Below are positions 7,210 through 16,960 of a stretch of DNA of 64,000 nt, one piece after another. Below the pieces are notes generated by a model. The model made no database searches. It was not told the DNA's origin and saw nothing but the letters and a program-made list of their open reading frames with translations. Position 1 is the first letter of the stretch. Each line of letters starts with the position of its first letter. The translations under genes were made by a program, and so were the position numbers. Origin of the DNA: Ochrobactrum sp. BTU1 (lineage in GTDB: Bacteria > Pseudomonadota > Alphaproteobacteria > Rhizobiales > Rhizobiaceae); NCBI GenBank assembly GCA_018798825.1, contig CP076354.1, positions 1,736,001 to 1,800,000 on the forward strand. The letters are read 5' to 3'.

Positions 7210-9507
7210 CTGCGCAAATGTGCGTCCACCGTCGTGCGGCACGACAGCTTTGGCCGATGAAGTCCGGATTTCTGTTGCCGGAACAGGCTTACCCAACAGA
7301 TAGCCCTGCACGAGGTCAGCGCCCGCCGCCACGCGAACTAACGCCAGCTGCTCTTCTGTCTCGACACCTTCAACAGTGACGGCAAGGCCTAACTCGTGCG
7401 ACAGCTGGGTAACACCACGCAGCAGCATCAGAGAACGTCGGTCATTGGTGATATCCTGGACAAAGGAACGATCGACTTTGACCTTGGTCAGCGGCAAGCT
7501 GTTGAGATAGCTCAAGCTGGAATAGCCCGTACCAAAATCGTCCAGTGCAATGTTGATCCCGGCATTCTTCAGTCGCTGCAAGACCAACGAGGTCTGATTG
7601 CGATCAGCGATGATCGCACTTTCGGTCACTTCCACCTCAAGCTGCCTCGCCGGAAGGCCGGATTTCTGTAAGGCATTGGCGATATCGCGAGTAATATCGC
7701 TGTTTTTCAAATCAATCGCTGACAGATTGACCGAAACACCAATCCGATCCCCCCATGTCATGCAATCGCGGCAGGCCTGCTCAAGCATGAAACGGGTGAT
7801 TTGCGAGATAATGCCGATTTCTTCGGCCAATGGAATAAATTCTGCTGGAGGAACATGCCCCAGCTCTGAATGTTCCCAACGCGCCAGCGCCTCATAGGCC
7901 ACGATACGCAGCGACTGTGCGCTGACGATAGGCTGATAGACGACTTTGATTTCCTGATTTTCAATAGCCAGACGCAAGTCTGCCTTCAGCTTCTGGCGAC
8001 CGCGATATTTGGTATCCATGGCGTTCACAAACAGCGCCCATTGTTTGCCTTCCTCGCTCTTGGCTTCATAGAGCGCCAGATCGGCATTCATGTGCATATT
8101 GCCGACATCGCATTTATCAATAGTCTCGGTCGCAACGCCCGCGCTGATCTCGATATGAACCTGATCGCCATTGAGATCGTAAACACCGCTTGCGACAGAG
8201 ATAACGTGATCCATGATCGCCGCCACTTCTTCATCGCCATGAAGATTGAAGACGAAAACCACGAATTCATCGCCGCCAAAGCGCGATGCTACAAAGCGCT
8301 GCGGATCGAGCGAATTCAGCCTATCTGCAAAAAGCCGCAGAAACACGTCGCCCACATGATGCCCAAGCGTATCATTGACGTGCTTGAAGTGATTGATATC
8401 GATGACGATCAGTGCAGCAAGCGTATTTGGCTCCTGATGTATCCGGAGCGAGCGCACCATCGTTTCAAAGTAGTTACGGTTTGGCAGCCCGGTCAGACCA
8501 TCAAAACGCGCCATATGCTGAATGCGCGCTTCTGATTCAACGCGTTGCGTGACGTCTTCAAACATCAAAACGACACCCGCATTGGATGTCTGATTACCGA
8601 TACATTCGATATAGCGGTTATCTGCCAATTGCAGGATATCACGCGCTTTGCGGCCCGAGAGCAAATCCTGCATCCGTGTGCGGATGTTGTGCAGGTCATT
8701 ATGCGGAAACAGGCCCTGTTTGGCGCAATAGCGCAGCAAGACTTCCAGCCTGCGCCCACGCAGTTTGGTATGTTCAGCAATCTTGAGCAGCGATTTCGTC
8801 TTGTGATTGATGACCGCAATGCGGTGCTGTGCGTCGAACATCAACAGGCCTTGCGGCATGTTGTTGAGCGCCGCATCAAACCGGCTGGCAACAATAGACA
8901 GGCGGCGTTTTCCCATCACAGCTGCGAAAAGAAATTCGCGAAGCCCGTTAGCCATCTGAATATTGGACAAGAAGTATGGGATCAGCAGGAGACCAATCAC
9001 AACGTGAAAGGGAGTCCCCGCAAGGATAAGCCCCGCAAGCACCGGGATCAGAGTGCAGGCCGACATCAGAACCACGGCTTTTGCCGAGGCATAATTGCGG
9101 CCAACGATCGATACGACCGAAGCCAGAAGGATGGTCAGGCTGGCCAGTTCTGCAAAAGAGTCGCGCAGAACATAGCTTGAAAAGAAGCAGAGCATCCCAA
9201 GCGTTGCGCAAACCAGCGAAGCGCCAACGAGATAGCGTGCTTCCCACTTATCGAGATCCGCATGAGACAGGGTACCGAGCTTTGCCTCATCGAATTTATG
9301 CATGTCATAGAGGCGACCGAATGCGACAACTGTAAAAAAACCGGCAAATCCGAGAAAGCGCCAGTCTGCTGTTTTTACATAAATGACCACACACGCCACG
9401 ACATGGGCGAGCAAACCAAACCATAATGTTGTGCGATTGCCGTAAAGCGCACGCAAAAAAGAGAGCCGCACATCGGCAGGTATCTCAGGTTGAAGGCTAC
9501 GCCACAT
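7207..9507 (-). CDS. Membrane GGDEF-EAL cyclic-di-GMP enzyme with PAS domain
   Basis: A 766-residue bifunctional-type c-di-GMP protein. Residues 27-185 hold about six membrane helices, residues 205-330 a PAS-like sensor (FDAALNNMPQGLLMFD), and the GGDEF domain has an intact RFGGDEF (411-415). The EAL domain starts at YEALARWEH (EAL 539-541) and keeps the catalytic set: NLSAIDL, the EVTES glutamate, LDDFGTGYSSL, KVDRSF, VEGVET and QGYLLGKP. There is no RxxD inhibitory site before GGDEF. Both activities could therefore be functional, and the phosphodiesterase looks complete. Its stop codon is contributed by the adjoining palindromic repeat. Confidence 0.95.
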   Translation of the reverse strand: MWRSLQPEIPADVRLSFLRALYGNRTTLWFGLLAHVVACVVIYVKTADWRFLGFAGFFTVVAFGRLYDMHKFDEAKLGTLSHADLDKWEARYLVGASLVCATLGMLCFFSSYVLRDSFAELASLTILLASVVSIVGRNYASAKAVVLMSACTLIPVLAGLILAGTPFHVVIGLLLIPYFLSNIQMANGLREFLFAAVMGKRRLSIVASRFDAALNNMPQGLLMFDAQHRIAVINHKTKSLLKIAEHTKLRGRRLEVLLRYCAKQGLFPHNDLHNIRTRMQDLLSGRKARDILQLADNRYIECIGNQTSNAGVVLMFEDVTQRVESEARIQHMARFDGLTGLPNRNYFETMVRSLRIHQEPNTLAALIVIDINHFKHVNDTLGHHVGDVFLRLFADRLNSLDPQRFVASRFGGDEFVVFVFNLHGDEEVAAIMDHVISVASGVYDLNGDQVHIEISAGVATETIDKCDVGNMHMNADLALYEAKSEEGKQWALFVNAMDTKYRGRQKLKADLRLAIENQEIKVVYQPIVSAQSLRIVAYEALARWEHSELGHVPPAEFIPLAEEIGIISQITRFMLEQACRDCMTWGDRIGVSVNLSAIDLKNSDITRDIANALQKSGLPARQLEVEVTESAIIADRNQTSLVLQRLKNAGINIALDDFGTGYSSLSYLNSLPLTKVKVDRSFVQDITNDRRSLMLLRGVTQLSHELGLAVTVEGVETEEQLALVRVAAGADLVQGYLLGKPVPATEIRTSSAKAVVPHDGGRTFAQ

Positions 9508-9899
9508 CTCGTTGATTGTACCCCTTTCATAGGGGGTAATATGCCACTAATCACTTAAAAATACCTTTCGCAAAACTAAACCACAAGCTGTTATTGCAAC
9601 TACCATAAGATGTAATCAGTTTATTATTAAGCAAACACCGAACAGCACAACCAGAAGTAAATAATGCAACCCTAAGATCTCAGATAGAGACATTTAATTT
9701 ATTTATTGCTCACTGAAAAAGCCCGTCACACAGAGCAGTTTGCAGTTAAGAAAAGCCAGTAATTCCCCAAACTAGCGTCTGACAACTGCGCACAGCTCCA
9801 TAAAAGCCGCCTTATCTAGTGAAAATCGCAGGATGTGCGCGTAAAACCGACGAAGTTGCGAAGTTGGACGAATAGAAACCAGAATAGTTGCAACTTAGC
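9508..9899. other. 392-bp intergenic region without a recognisable gene
   Basis: AT-richer spacer upstream of the GGDEF-EAL gene and downstream of the SDR gene, both on the minus strand. I see no ORF with a ribosome site, no RNA fold and no repeat family member. It must contain the GGDEF-EAL promoter, but no consensus boxes stand out. Confidence 0.6.
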
Positions 9900-10649
9900 C
9901 TAGATGTGATGGCCACCGTCAATGGTAATCACCGATCCAGTCATGTAACGGCTTGCATCAGAAGCAAGCATTAGCACCACACCGTCAAGATCCTCCATTT
10001 CGCCAAGCCGTCGCATGGGGTTGCGGCCTTTAAAATATCCGCCAGCAGGACCCGATAGCTGCCGTTCATTGATTCGCGTTGGAAACCATCCCGGCGCAAT
10101 CGCATTGACGCGAATATCATGCGACGCCCATTCAAGCGCCAGCGCGCGAGTCATCTGCGTTACGCAGGCTTTGGACATCGCATAGGCAGCAGTCCCCTTC
10201 TGAGGACGCTCCGCAAGAATACTCGTTGTATTCACGATGGCGCCGGCCTGCTTTCGGTCGATCATCCGTCGCGCCATTTCCTGTGCAGTGAAGAACGATC
10301 CGGCCACGTTCACGTCAAAGATGTGCTCCAGCATATCCCGCGTCGTATCCAGCGCTCTCGCGACATGGGCGACACCTGCATTATTGAAAAGCACATTGAT
10401 AGGGCCAAGACGCTGTTCCGCCTCATCGAACGCGGTCTTTACCTCGTCTGGGTTGGTGATATCCGCCATGATTTCCAGCACTTCACCACCAGAAGGGCAG
10501 AATTTCTCACCATCCCGACTGCGTGAAATTGAAACAACTTTTGCCCCATGGCGCGCAAGCACGCGCACCATGTGCAACCCCAACCCCGAAGAACCTCCGG
10601 TCACGGCAATCACCTTGCCTGCGACAGAGAAAACCTGTTCGTCAGCCAT
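9900..10649 (-). CDS. Short-chain dehydrogenase/reductase
   Basis: A classical SDR of 249 residues: TGGSSGLG cofactor loop (17-24), NNAG (89-92), catalytic Ser143, Tyr156 and Lys160 (YAMSK), then the PGW and DGGHHI ends typical of the FabG-like group. It oxidises or reduces a hydroxyl/keto group with NAD(P). The substrate is unknown, and the isolated position gives no hint. The gene stands alone on the minus strand and its promoter region is shared divergently with the glutamine amidotransferase-like gene. Confidence 0.9.
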   Translation of the reverse strand: MADEQVFSVAGKVIAVTGGSSGLGLHMVRVLARHGAKVVSISRSRDGEKFCPSGGEVLEIMADITNPDEVKTAFDEAEQRLGPINVLFNNAGVAHVARALDTTRDMLEHIFDVNVAGSFFTAQEMARRMIDRKQAGAIVNTTSILAERPQKGTAAYAMSKACVTQMTRALALEWASHDIRVNAIAPGWFPTRINERQLSGPAGGYFKGRNPMRRLGEMEDLDGVVLMLASDASRYMTGSVITIDGGHHI

Positions 10650-10762
10650 TCATCCCCCCGACTGCCAAATATCTTTCTATATCTAGTGCAACATCAATTT
10701 TATGTGAACCCGAAAACCCTCTAAAATCTCGCCAGATCAATAGAGTACACAGAAGCTGGCAA

Positions 10763-10797
10763 TAGAGCATAATCCGACTGGACTGAAACGCGCTCTA
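10763..10797. repeat. Solitary half of the AGCGCATCCC repeat family
   Basis: A 35-bp hairpin with arms TAGAGC and GCTCTA and an interior GATTCAATC-like centre (ATCCGACTGGACTG). It matches the second hairpin of the full repeat, with the first hairpin missing. It sits between the divergent SDR and amidotransferase-like genes. Confidence 0.55.
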
Positions 10798-10894
10798 AGG
10801 TGTGGAAGCTGTGATCAGCTTCACGATTGCACGGCAAGACACAGCGCTTTACAAACGCTCCAACAACGCCCCTTCCGCTGGATCGAAATATTTC

Positions 10895-11659
10895 ATGGCA
10901 AAAGTTTCTCGCCCTCTCATCGCCGTTCCCACAGACGTAAAGCCGTTTGAAAATTACGTCTGGCATTCTGCGCCCGAGCAATATCTTGCTGCAGCGATTG
11001 ACGTTGCAGAAGTCACGCCCCTGCTGGTTCCCAGCTTTGGCGCGAAGATGGATCTCGATAGCATTCTCGATAGCGTGGACGGCCTGCTGGTCACTGGATC
11101 AAAATCCAACGTCAATCCGGAGCTTTACGGCGTCGAACCGAGTGCGGCCTTTGAGCCTTACGACAACGCCCGAGATGCAACATCGCTGCCGCTCATCCGT
11201 GCAGCAATCGACAAGGGCGTCCCCGTGCTGGCGATTTGCCGCGGCATTCAGGAACTGAATGTGGCGCTGGGCGGCACGTTGGCCACCGAAATTCAGGAGC
11301 TGGAAGGTCGTATGGACCATCGTGCGCCGGAATCAGACAGCCAGGCCGAGCGCTTTGCCATTCAGCACCCGATCAAGATCGCGCCAAACTCCTGTCTTGC
11401 AGAGATACTGAAAACCGACGACGTGAAGGTCAATTCGGTCCATCGTCAGGCAATCGACAAGCTGGCACCGGTTCTGGCGGTTGAAGCCACAGCGGACGAT
11501 GGCACGATTGAAGCCGTCTCAGTCAAGAATGCAAAGGGTTTTGTCGTCGGCGTTCAGTGGCACCCGGAATACTGGGTGCAATCCGATGCGCCTTCGCGCA
11601 AGATTTTCGAAGCCTTTGGCGAGGCAGTGCGCCAACATAAGGCGCAGCGCACAGCCTGA
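10895..11659 (+). CDS. Gamma-glutamyl-gamma-aminobutyrate hydrolase family protein (class I amidotransferase, PuuD-like)
   Basis: A 254-residue peptidase C26 family protein. The nucleophile is Cys115 in VLAICRGIQE, with the His/Glu pair at 223 and 225 in GVQWHPEY. PuuD enzymes release GABA from gamma-glutamyl-GABA in putrescine breakdown. Without other puu genes here the substrate stays open. I start at the ATG at 10895 (AKVSRPLIAVPT), because the 31 codons before it in the open frame overlap a repeat fragment region and lack homology. Confidence 0.88.
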   Translation: MAKVSRPLIAVPTDVKPFENYVWHSAPEQYLAAAIDVAEVTPLLVPSFGAKMDLDSILDSVDGLLVTGSKSNVNPELYGVEPSAAFEPYDNARDATSLPLIRAAIDKGVPVLAICRGIQELNVALGGTLATEIQELEGRMDHRAPESDSQAERFAIQHPIKIAPNSCLAEILKTDDVKVNSVHRQAIDKLAPVLAVEATADDGTIEAVSVKNAKGFVVGVQWHPEYWVQSDAPSRKIFEAFGEAVRQHKAQRTA

Positions 11660-11667
11660 AATGGCAG

Positions 11668-11706
11668 CACATCGCGAAAAGCGTGAAACGATTTCGCGAT
11701 GCGTGT
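11668..11706. repeat. Short hairpin related to the AGCGCATCCC repeat family
   Basis: Arms ATCGCGAAA (11671-11679) and TTTCGCGAT (11692-11700), with a GCGTGAAACG centre, match the first hairpin of the family in layout (arm, GTGTGAAACGG-like loop, arm). It lies right behind the amidotransferase-like gene. Confidence 0.55.
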
Positions 11707-11719
11707 AGAAAGAATATTT

Positions 11720-11754
11720 AGCGCCAGCATCAGTGAGTGAGGCTGGCGCTTTTA
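11720..11754. terminator. Bidirectional terminator between convergent genes
   Basis: A 9-bp perfect stem (AGCGCCAGC / GCTGGCGCT) with a 13-nt loop is followed by TTTAT on the plus strand and by AAATATTC on the minus strand. It separates the amidotransferase-like gene from the convergent 2-hydroxyacid dehydrogenase gene. Confidence 0.8.
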
Positions 11755-11756
11755 TC

Positions 11757-12725
11757 TTACTTTTTCTTGACGTGACTGGTTTCCGGCACCGGCGTAATCG
11801 CCTCGCCCTTGTCGAACCACGAGATCAGATTGTCGATCACAAGATTAGCCATATCGCGGCGGGTCTTTTCAGAAGCCGAACCGATATGCGGCAACAATAC
11901 CGTATTCGGGGCATCAAGAAGCGCCTGCGGCACATTCGGTTCATTGGCAAACACATCAAGACCGGCAGCAGCAATCGTTCCGTCGGTCAGCGCCTGAGCA
12001 AGCGCATCTTCATCAACAACCGAACCACGGCCAATATTGATCAGCACACCTTCCGGTCCCAGCGCTTTCAGCACATCTGCATTGATAGCCTTTGCAGTCT
12101 CCGCACCGCCGGGGGCAACCAGAATGAGCGTATCCACCGCCTTCGCAAGCTCAAGCAGGCTCGGGTAATAAGTATAGCTCACATCATCTGCCTTACGGCG
12201 ATTGTGATAGGACACAGGAAGGCCAAAAGCTTCGACACGATGCGCAATCGCCTTGCCAATGCGACCGAGGCCAAAAATACCGACAGAGCGGCCGCGCAGT
12301 GACAATTTGGAGAGCGGATAGCGCCCTTCCTTTGGCCAGCGACCAGCGCGCAGAAACTCCTGCGATTTGGACAATTCGCGCACGGTATCAATCAGAAGGC
12401 CAAGCGCAGTATCTGCAACTTCTTCCGTCAGAACGTCCGGCGTATTGGTGACCATGACGTCATTGGCACCGGCATGTTTCGCATCAACAGCATCATAACC
12501 AACCCCGAAATTACCGATAATTTCAAGATTAGGCAGCGCATCAATCAGCTTTGCATCGACCGTCGACATGCTGGCAGCGCCTTTGACATCACCAGCCCAG
12601 GCTGCCTCAACCAGCGCCGCATCGCCTTTGGGAATCCGCTTGATATTGAACTCGCCTGAAAGCCGTTGCACGGCATAATCGTTGAAATTACCGAGCACCA
12701 GAATGGTCGCTTCACGTTGAGTCAT
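11757..12725 (-). CDS. D-isomer-specific 2-hydroxyacid dehydrogenase (glyoxylate/hydroxypyruvate reductase type)
   Basis: A 322-residue NAD(P)-dependent 2-hydroxyacid dehydrogenase. The catalytic triad is Arg233 (GRGS), Glu262 (NEPN) and His280 (LPHIGSAS), and the nucleotide loop is GLGRIG (152-157). Sequence style is nearest to glyoxylate/hydroxypyruvate reductases of the GyaR/GhrB kind. It lies 72 bp downstream of a LacI-family regulator gene on the same strand and may be its target, which would fit sugar-acid catabolism. Exact substrate unproved. Confidence 0.9.
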   Translation of the reverse strand: MTQREATILVLGNFNDYAVQRLSGEFNIKRIPKGDAALVEAAWAGDVKGAASMSTVDAKLIDALPNLEIIGNFGVGYDAVDAKHAGANDVMVTNTPDVLTEEVADTALGLLIDTVRELSKSQEFLRAGRWPKEGRYPLSKLSLRGRSVGIFGLGRIGKAIAHRVEAFGLPVSYHNRRKADDVSYTYYPSLLELAKAVDTLILVAPGGAETAKAINADVLKALGPEGVLINIGRGSVVDEDALAQALTDGTIAAAGLDVFANEPNVPQALLDAPNTVLLPHIGSASEKTRRDMANLVIDNLISWFDKGEAITPVPETSHVKKK

Positions 12726-12797
12726 GGCAGCTTCCTCATGTTCAAGCAGAATCCATCGGGCCAGAGGACCTGGCCCGGCTAATAAGACAGATCAGGC

Positions 12798-13811
12798 CTA
12801 TTTGGGCTTGGAAGTCGATTGCCGGATATGCAACTCCGGTTTAATCAGTTCCTGATCATGCGAAACTTCAATGCCATTCAGCTGGTCGAGCAGCGCGCGC
12901 GCCGCACGGCGACCGACTTCGCGCTGGCCGTTCCACACAGTGGTCAGCGCCGGTGTCGCGATGGCCGCTTCTTCCAGATCGTCATATCCGGTGACGGAAA
13001 TGTCTTCACCCGGAACAAGCCCTGCACGCGCGATACCGTTCATCAAACCGATAGCAGTCAGATCGTTCCAGCAAACGGCTGCGGTCGGCTTGTCTTTGAG
13101 CGCAAGAAACTGTGGCGCAACTTCAAAGCCGCCCTGCTTGGTACGCGGCCCCGAAATGCGCCATTCAGGCTTCACTTCAAGTCCGGCCTTATGCATGGCC
13201 TGCAAATAGCCCTGATAACGGTCACGGCCTGTCGAAGTCTGATCCGTACCACCGATCATGGCGATGCGGGTGTGCCCAAGCGAAATCAGATGATTGGTGG
13301 CAAGGCCGATACCATAGGCATCATCCCCCCGGAAAACCGGTGCATGGACACCTTCAACATCACGCGCGATCAGAACGACCGGCAGGCCGTTATCTTCCGC
13401 AAGCTGGATATCTTCCGGCGGTGTGCCGATGGCCGGCGACATGATGACGCCATCCGCGCCGAGCTGCAGCAACGTATCCATGAAGGTGCGCTGCTTTTCC
13501 AGCTGGTCATAATGGTTGGACAGAATGAAGGTCTGTCGCGAACGGTCCAGCTCCGTTTCAATCGACCGCAAAATTTCGGCGAAGAACGGGTTCATGATGT
13601 CATGTACGACAACACCCACGATCCCGGAACGGGACGTGCGCAGGCTGGCAGCGCGACGGTTATAGATGTAACCGATGGCGCGGGCATGTTCCTTGATCTT
13701 TTCGCGTGTCTGATCGGCGACAAGAGGACTGTCGCGCAATGCCAGCGAAACGGTGGCCGTCGAAACACCAAGCGCATCTGCGATGGTCGAAAGCTTGATT
13801 TTCTGAGCCAA
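12798..13811 (-). CDS. LacI-family transcriptional regulator
   Basis: A 337-residue LacI/GalR regulator: N-terminal helix-turn-helix (STIADALGVSTATVSLALRD, about 8-27), hinge to residue 60, then a periplasmic-binding-protein-like effector domain. The start is a TTG with a full GGAGG ribosome site 5 nt upstream, which settles it against internal ATGs. The ligand is probably a sugar or sugar acid by family. The downstream dehydrogenase is the likely regulated gene. Confidence 0.93.
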   Translation of the reverse strand: MAQKIKLSTIADALGVSTATVSLALRDSPLVADQTREKIKEHARAIGYIYNRRAASLRTSRSGIVGVVVHDIMNPFFAEILRSIETELDRSRQTFILSNHYDQLEKQRTFMDTLLQLGADGVIMSPAIGTPPEDIQLAEDNGLPVVLIARDVEGVHAPVFRGDDAYGIGLATNHLISLGHTRIAMIGGTDQTSTGRDRYQGYLQAMHKAGLEVKPEWRISGPRTKQGGFEVAPQFLALKDKPTAAVCWNDLTAIGLMNGIARAGLVPGEDISVTGYDDLEEAAIATPALTTVWNGQREVGRRAARALLDQLNGIEVSHDQELIKPELHIRQSTSKPK

Positions 13812-13961
13812 GTCGCCTCCCCGAAAAGGTCATTGCCACAGTCGAAACAGGAAGGCGCCGGCAAGACAATAAAGAGGAGCGGCCATCCCATCTTGTAGAT
13901 GGTTATGCCATTGCAATCATTGAATTGGAAGTTTTTTCAACGTTCCTTGATGGCCATCTAC

Positions 13962-14453
13962 CTATTCAACATCATCGTCATCAACAACTTCCTTGTCCAA
14001 CTCGTCGGTCAAACGCGCCGCGCCACGCGCAGCAAGGTTGCTTTCCATGCGCCCAAGCATCTTCAGGAAGGTTTTACGCTCCTTCTTGTCGAGGCCTTTC
14101 AGCATATCTTTTTCGGTTTTCTTGATCGACTTTTCGATGATGCGGATCGCTTCAATGCCCTGCGGCGTGAGATAGACATGCGACTGGCGCTGATCTGTCT
14201 CAGATGCCCGCTTGACCACGAAGCCCTGGCTCTGCAGCCGGGTAATGGTCTTGGTGATTGTCGGTGGACGCACGCCGAGGCGCTGAGCCAGAACGCCCGG
14301 AGGCAAGCCATCTTCAGCTGCAAGTTGCAGCATCACTGCATCCTGACCGGCATAAAGCCCAAGCTCCAGAAGACGTGTAGCCAGTACGGTTCGTGTAAGA
14401 CGCGCTACCGACTGCATCCGGTAAAGCATCACTGCCTTGTTGGCCTTACTCAT
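13962..14453 (-). CDS. MarR-family transcriptional regulator
   Basis: A 163-residue MarR regulator with the winged-helix block VLAQRLGVRPPTITKTITRL and the wing DQRQSHVYLTPQG. The C-terminus carries an acidic tail (LDKEVVDDDDVE). I start at the ATG at 14453 (SKANKAVMLYR), because GAGGTGG lies 3 nt upstream. The longer form from a TTG 13 codons earlier has no ribosome site. The upstream 230 bp separate it from the divergent creatininase-family gene, the obvious candidate target. Confidence 0.9.
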   Translation of the reverse strand: MSKANKAVMLYRMQSVARLTRTVLATRLLELGLYAGQDAVMLQLAAEDGLPPGVLAQRLGVRPPTITKTITRLQSQGFVVKRASETDQRQSHVYLTPQGIEAIRIIEKSIKKTEKDMLKGLDKKERKTFLKMLGRMESNLAARGAARLTDELDKEVVDDDDVE

Positions 14454-14726
14454 CGCCACCTCGCCCTTGGTCATCCGACTAATAAAGTTCAATCTACAGT
14501 AAAATATTGTCCGACTTATGAAGCTTCAAGAACAAGCAATGACTTAAGGTTAACTTTGTACCCAAAGCATGTTCTTAGGCACGAAAGAATGAATTTCGCG
14601 GCTAACATTGCACGAGTTTATGAGCGGCGAAACCCAAATGTCGGAATCAGACAACTGATTGCTGTTTTATTCGATCACCATTAGGTTCAAACTGTTCGTT
14701 TAAAAATATTCAGCACGGAGGAAAAT

Positions 14727-15500
14727 ATGAATAACCTGCGCGACCAGAACAGCGACATGATCGTCGTCCTGCCACTTGGCGCCCACGAGCAGCATGGTCC
14801 TCATCTGCCATTTGAAACAGATACGATTATCGCCGAAGGCATTGTCGCGCGCATCAATGACGCACTGCCTGCCGATCTCAACGTCAATTTCCTGCCTGCC
14901 CAGCCGGTTGGCTATTCCATTGAACATATGGACGTCGAAGGCACCCAAAGCCTCGCCTTCTCGGAAGCCGTCAATCAATGGATCGGCATGGGTGAGAACC
15001 TTCATGCAGGCGGCATTCGCAAGCTGGTCATGCTCAATGCCCATGGCGGCAACTCACCGCTGATGACCATCGTTGCAACCGAGCTTCGCACCCGCCTTGA
15101 TATGCTGGCTGTGGCCACAAGCTGGACCCGCTTCGGTATGCCGGAAGGGCTGATTACACCGGAAGACAAGTCGCTCGATATTCATGGCGGCTTTATCGAA
15201 ACATCCGTGATGCTGGCGCTGCGCCCCGATCTCGTCGATATGACGAAGGCCGCAGACTTCTCCAATGCACAGTCCGACTTCGCAAAAAAATTCAAACATT
15301 TGCGCGCCTATGGCCCTCATGCCTTCGGCTGGAAGATGCAGGATCTGAATACGGAAGGTGTCGCAGGCAATGCGGCAGCTGCAACCGCTGAGGCAGGCGA
15401 AAAAATCCTCGCGCACGCTGTTGCAGGCTTTATTGAGCTGCTCCACGATGTGGATCAGTTTGATCTCGCTCGCTTTTCGCCCAAACAACTCGTGGTCTGA
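14727..15500 (+). CDS. Creatininase-family amidohydrolase
   Basis: A 257-residue metal-dependent amidohydrolase of the creatininase family (PF02633). Metal and active-site motifs are GAHEQHGPHLP (near residue 18), the ETD of FETDT, NAHGGN (about 109-114) and HGGFIETS (about 153). The family includes creatininase, the F420/riboflavin pathway amidases and mycofactocin MftE, so the substrate is open. A very good GGAGGA ribosome site precedes the ATG. It is divergent from the MarR gene. Confidence 0.9.
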   Translation: MNNLRDQNSDMIVVLPLGAHEQHGPHLPFETDTIIAEGIVARINDALPADLNVNFLPAQPVGYSIEHMDVEGTQSLAFSEAVNQWIGMGENLHAGGIRKLVMLNAHGGNSPLMTIVATELRTRLDMLAVATSWTRFGMPEGLITPEDKSLDIHGGFIETSVMLALRPDLVDMTKAADFSNAQSDFAKKFKHLRAYGPHAFGWKMQDLNTEGVAGNAAAATAEAGEKILAHAVAGFIELLHDVDQFDLARFSPKQLVV

Positions 15501-15600
15501 TTCCGAGCACCTAAATAGTCATCTCGTGGATGCTTTGAATTCGACGTTTGAAACAACGCTCGTGCGCGCGCCATATATCAAACGTCACATTCAATCCGCG

Positions 15601-15639
15601 AGCGAAAACGTGATTGGCCGCAAGCGAGAACGTGATCGG
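15601..15639. promoter_or_regulatory. Tandem direct repeat upstream of the metallochaperone gene
   Basis: Two 17-bp copies (15601-15617 and 15623-15639, consensus AGCGARAACGTGATYGG) differ at two positions and are spaced 22 bp start to start, about two helical turns. They lie immediately 5' of the Zur-like operator. They could be an activator site or a second regulator site, but no known regulator is recognised. Confidence 0.45.
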
Positions 15640-15644
15640 GACAG

Positions 15645-15661
15645 ATGTAATAATATAGCAT
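15645..15661. promoter_or_regulatory. Probable Zur (zinc uptake regulator) operator
   Basis: The 17-bp sequence ATGTAATAATATAGCAT is a near-palindrome centred at 15653. It agrees at 14 of 16 defined positions with the alphaproteobacterial Zur consensus as I remember it (ATGTTATA-N-TATAACAT). It lies 112 bp before a COG0523 GTPase gene, a class often de-repressed by Zur in zinc shortage. Confidence 0.65.
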
Positions 15662-15772
15662 TGCATATAGCATTCGCGGGCACCTTCCCTTATATGAAAT
15701 ACCCGATCTGAAGCCCCGGTCGCGTGGATTTGCGCGCGCACCAAAAGGCAGCAACTTCAAGAGGCATGAACA

Positions 15773-16960
15773 ATGAGCCAGGCTGAAGCCCACACTGAGG
15801 ACAAGTCAAACACAGATGCTGGCACAAACGCTGGCCGTATTCCCGTTACCGTTCTGACCGGATATCTGGGCTCGGGTAAAACGACGCTTCTCAACCGCAT
15901 CCTTACCGAAAACCACGGCAAGCGTTATGCGGTCATCGTCAACGAATTCGGCGAGATCGGTATCGACAACGATCTGATCGTCGAGTCTGACGAAGAAATC
16001 TACGAAATGAACAATGGCTGCATCTGCTGCACCGTGCGCGGAGATTTGATTCGCGTGGTGGAAGGCCTGATGCGCCGTCCGGGCCGCTTCGACGCCATTA
16101 TCGTTGAAACCACCGGCCTTGCTGATCCGGTTCCTGTCGCGCAGACCTTCTTCATGGATGACGATGTCCGCGCCAAGACCGGCCTTGATGCCGTTGTCGC
16201 TCTGGTTGACGCAAAGCACCTTCCGCTGCGCCTCAAGGACAGCCGCGAAGCAGAAGACCAGATTGCATTTGCCGATGTGGTTCTGATTAACAAAACCGAT
16301 CTGGTGACACCGGAAGAACTGGCCGCGATTGAAGCAACGGTTCGCGCCATCAATCCACACGCAATTGTTCACCGTACAGAACGCGCATCGATTCCGCTTG
16401 ATCGCGTGCTTGATCGCGGTGCATTCGACCTGAAACGTGCGCTCGAAAACGATCCGCATTTCCTCGATCATGACCATCCGGACCACGTTTGCGGACCTGA
16501 TTGTGATCACGATCATGGCCACGACCATCATCATCATGGGCACCACCATGATCATGAGCACACCTGCGGCCCAGACTGCAATCACGATCATGGGCATGCC
16601 CACGGACATGACCATCACCACCATCATGATCACGATCATCATCATGCATCGCCGATCCATGATGTGACGGTGACTTCGGTGTCGCTGCGTGCGGGTGAAA
16701 TTGATCCGGCCAAATTTTTCCCCTGGATTCAGAACATCACCCAGACACAGGGTCCAAACATTCTGCGTCTCAAGGGGATCATCGCGTTCAAAGACGATCC
16801 GGACCGCTACGTGGTTCAGGGCGTTCATATGATCATCGAAGGTGATCACCAGCGCGCATGGAAGCCTGACGAAAAGCATGAAAGCCGTCTCGTCTTCATC
16901 GGACGTCAGCTCGATGCAGCTGAACTCAAAGCCGGTTTTGAAAACTGCCAATCCCAGTAA
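15773..16960 (+). CDS. COG0523 (CobW/ZNG-type) GTP-dependent metallochaperone, His-rich
   Basis: A 395-residue G3E-family GTPase. Walker [10 protein letters not shown] (30-38), the metal-binding CICC at 83-86, the VETTGLADP switch region and NKTD (173-176) are all present, followed by the CobW C-terminal domain from about 300. Between them lies a very His-rich loop (233-291) holding two copies of CGPDC(D/N)HDHGH, a likely zinc store. The upstream Zur-like box favours a zinc chaperone over cobalamin synthesis. It probably forms an operon with the WD40 gene 40 bp downstream. Confidence 0.93.
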   Translation: MSQAEAHTEDKSNTDAGTNAGRIPVTVLTGYLGSGKTTLLNRILTENHGKRYAVIVNEFGEIGIDNDLIVESDEEIYEMNNGCICCTVRGDLIRVVEGLMRRPGRFDAIIVETTGLADPVPVAQTFFMDDDVRAKTGLDAVVALVDAKHLPLRLKDSREAEDQIAFADVVLINKTDLVTPEELAAIEATVRAINPHAIVHRTERASIPLDRVLDRGAFDLKRALENDPHFLDHDHPDHVCGPDCDHDHGHDHHHHGHHHDHEHTCGPDCNHDHGHAHGHDHHHHHDHDHHHASPIHDVTVTSVSLRAGEIDPAKFFPWIQNITQTQGPNILRLKGIIAFKDDPDRYVVQGVHMIIEGDHQRAWKPDEKHESRLVFIGRQLDAAELKAGFENCQSQ

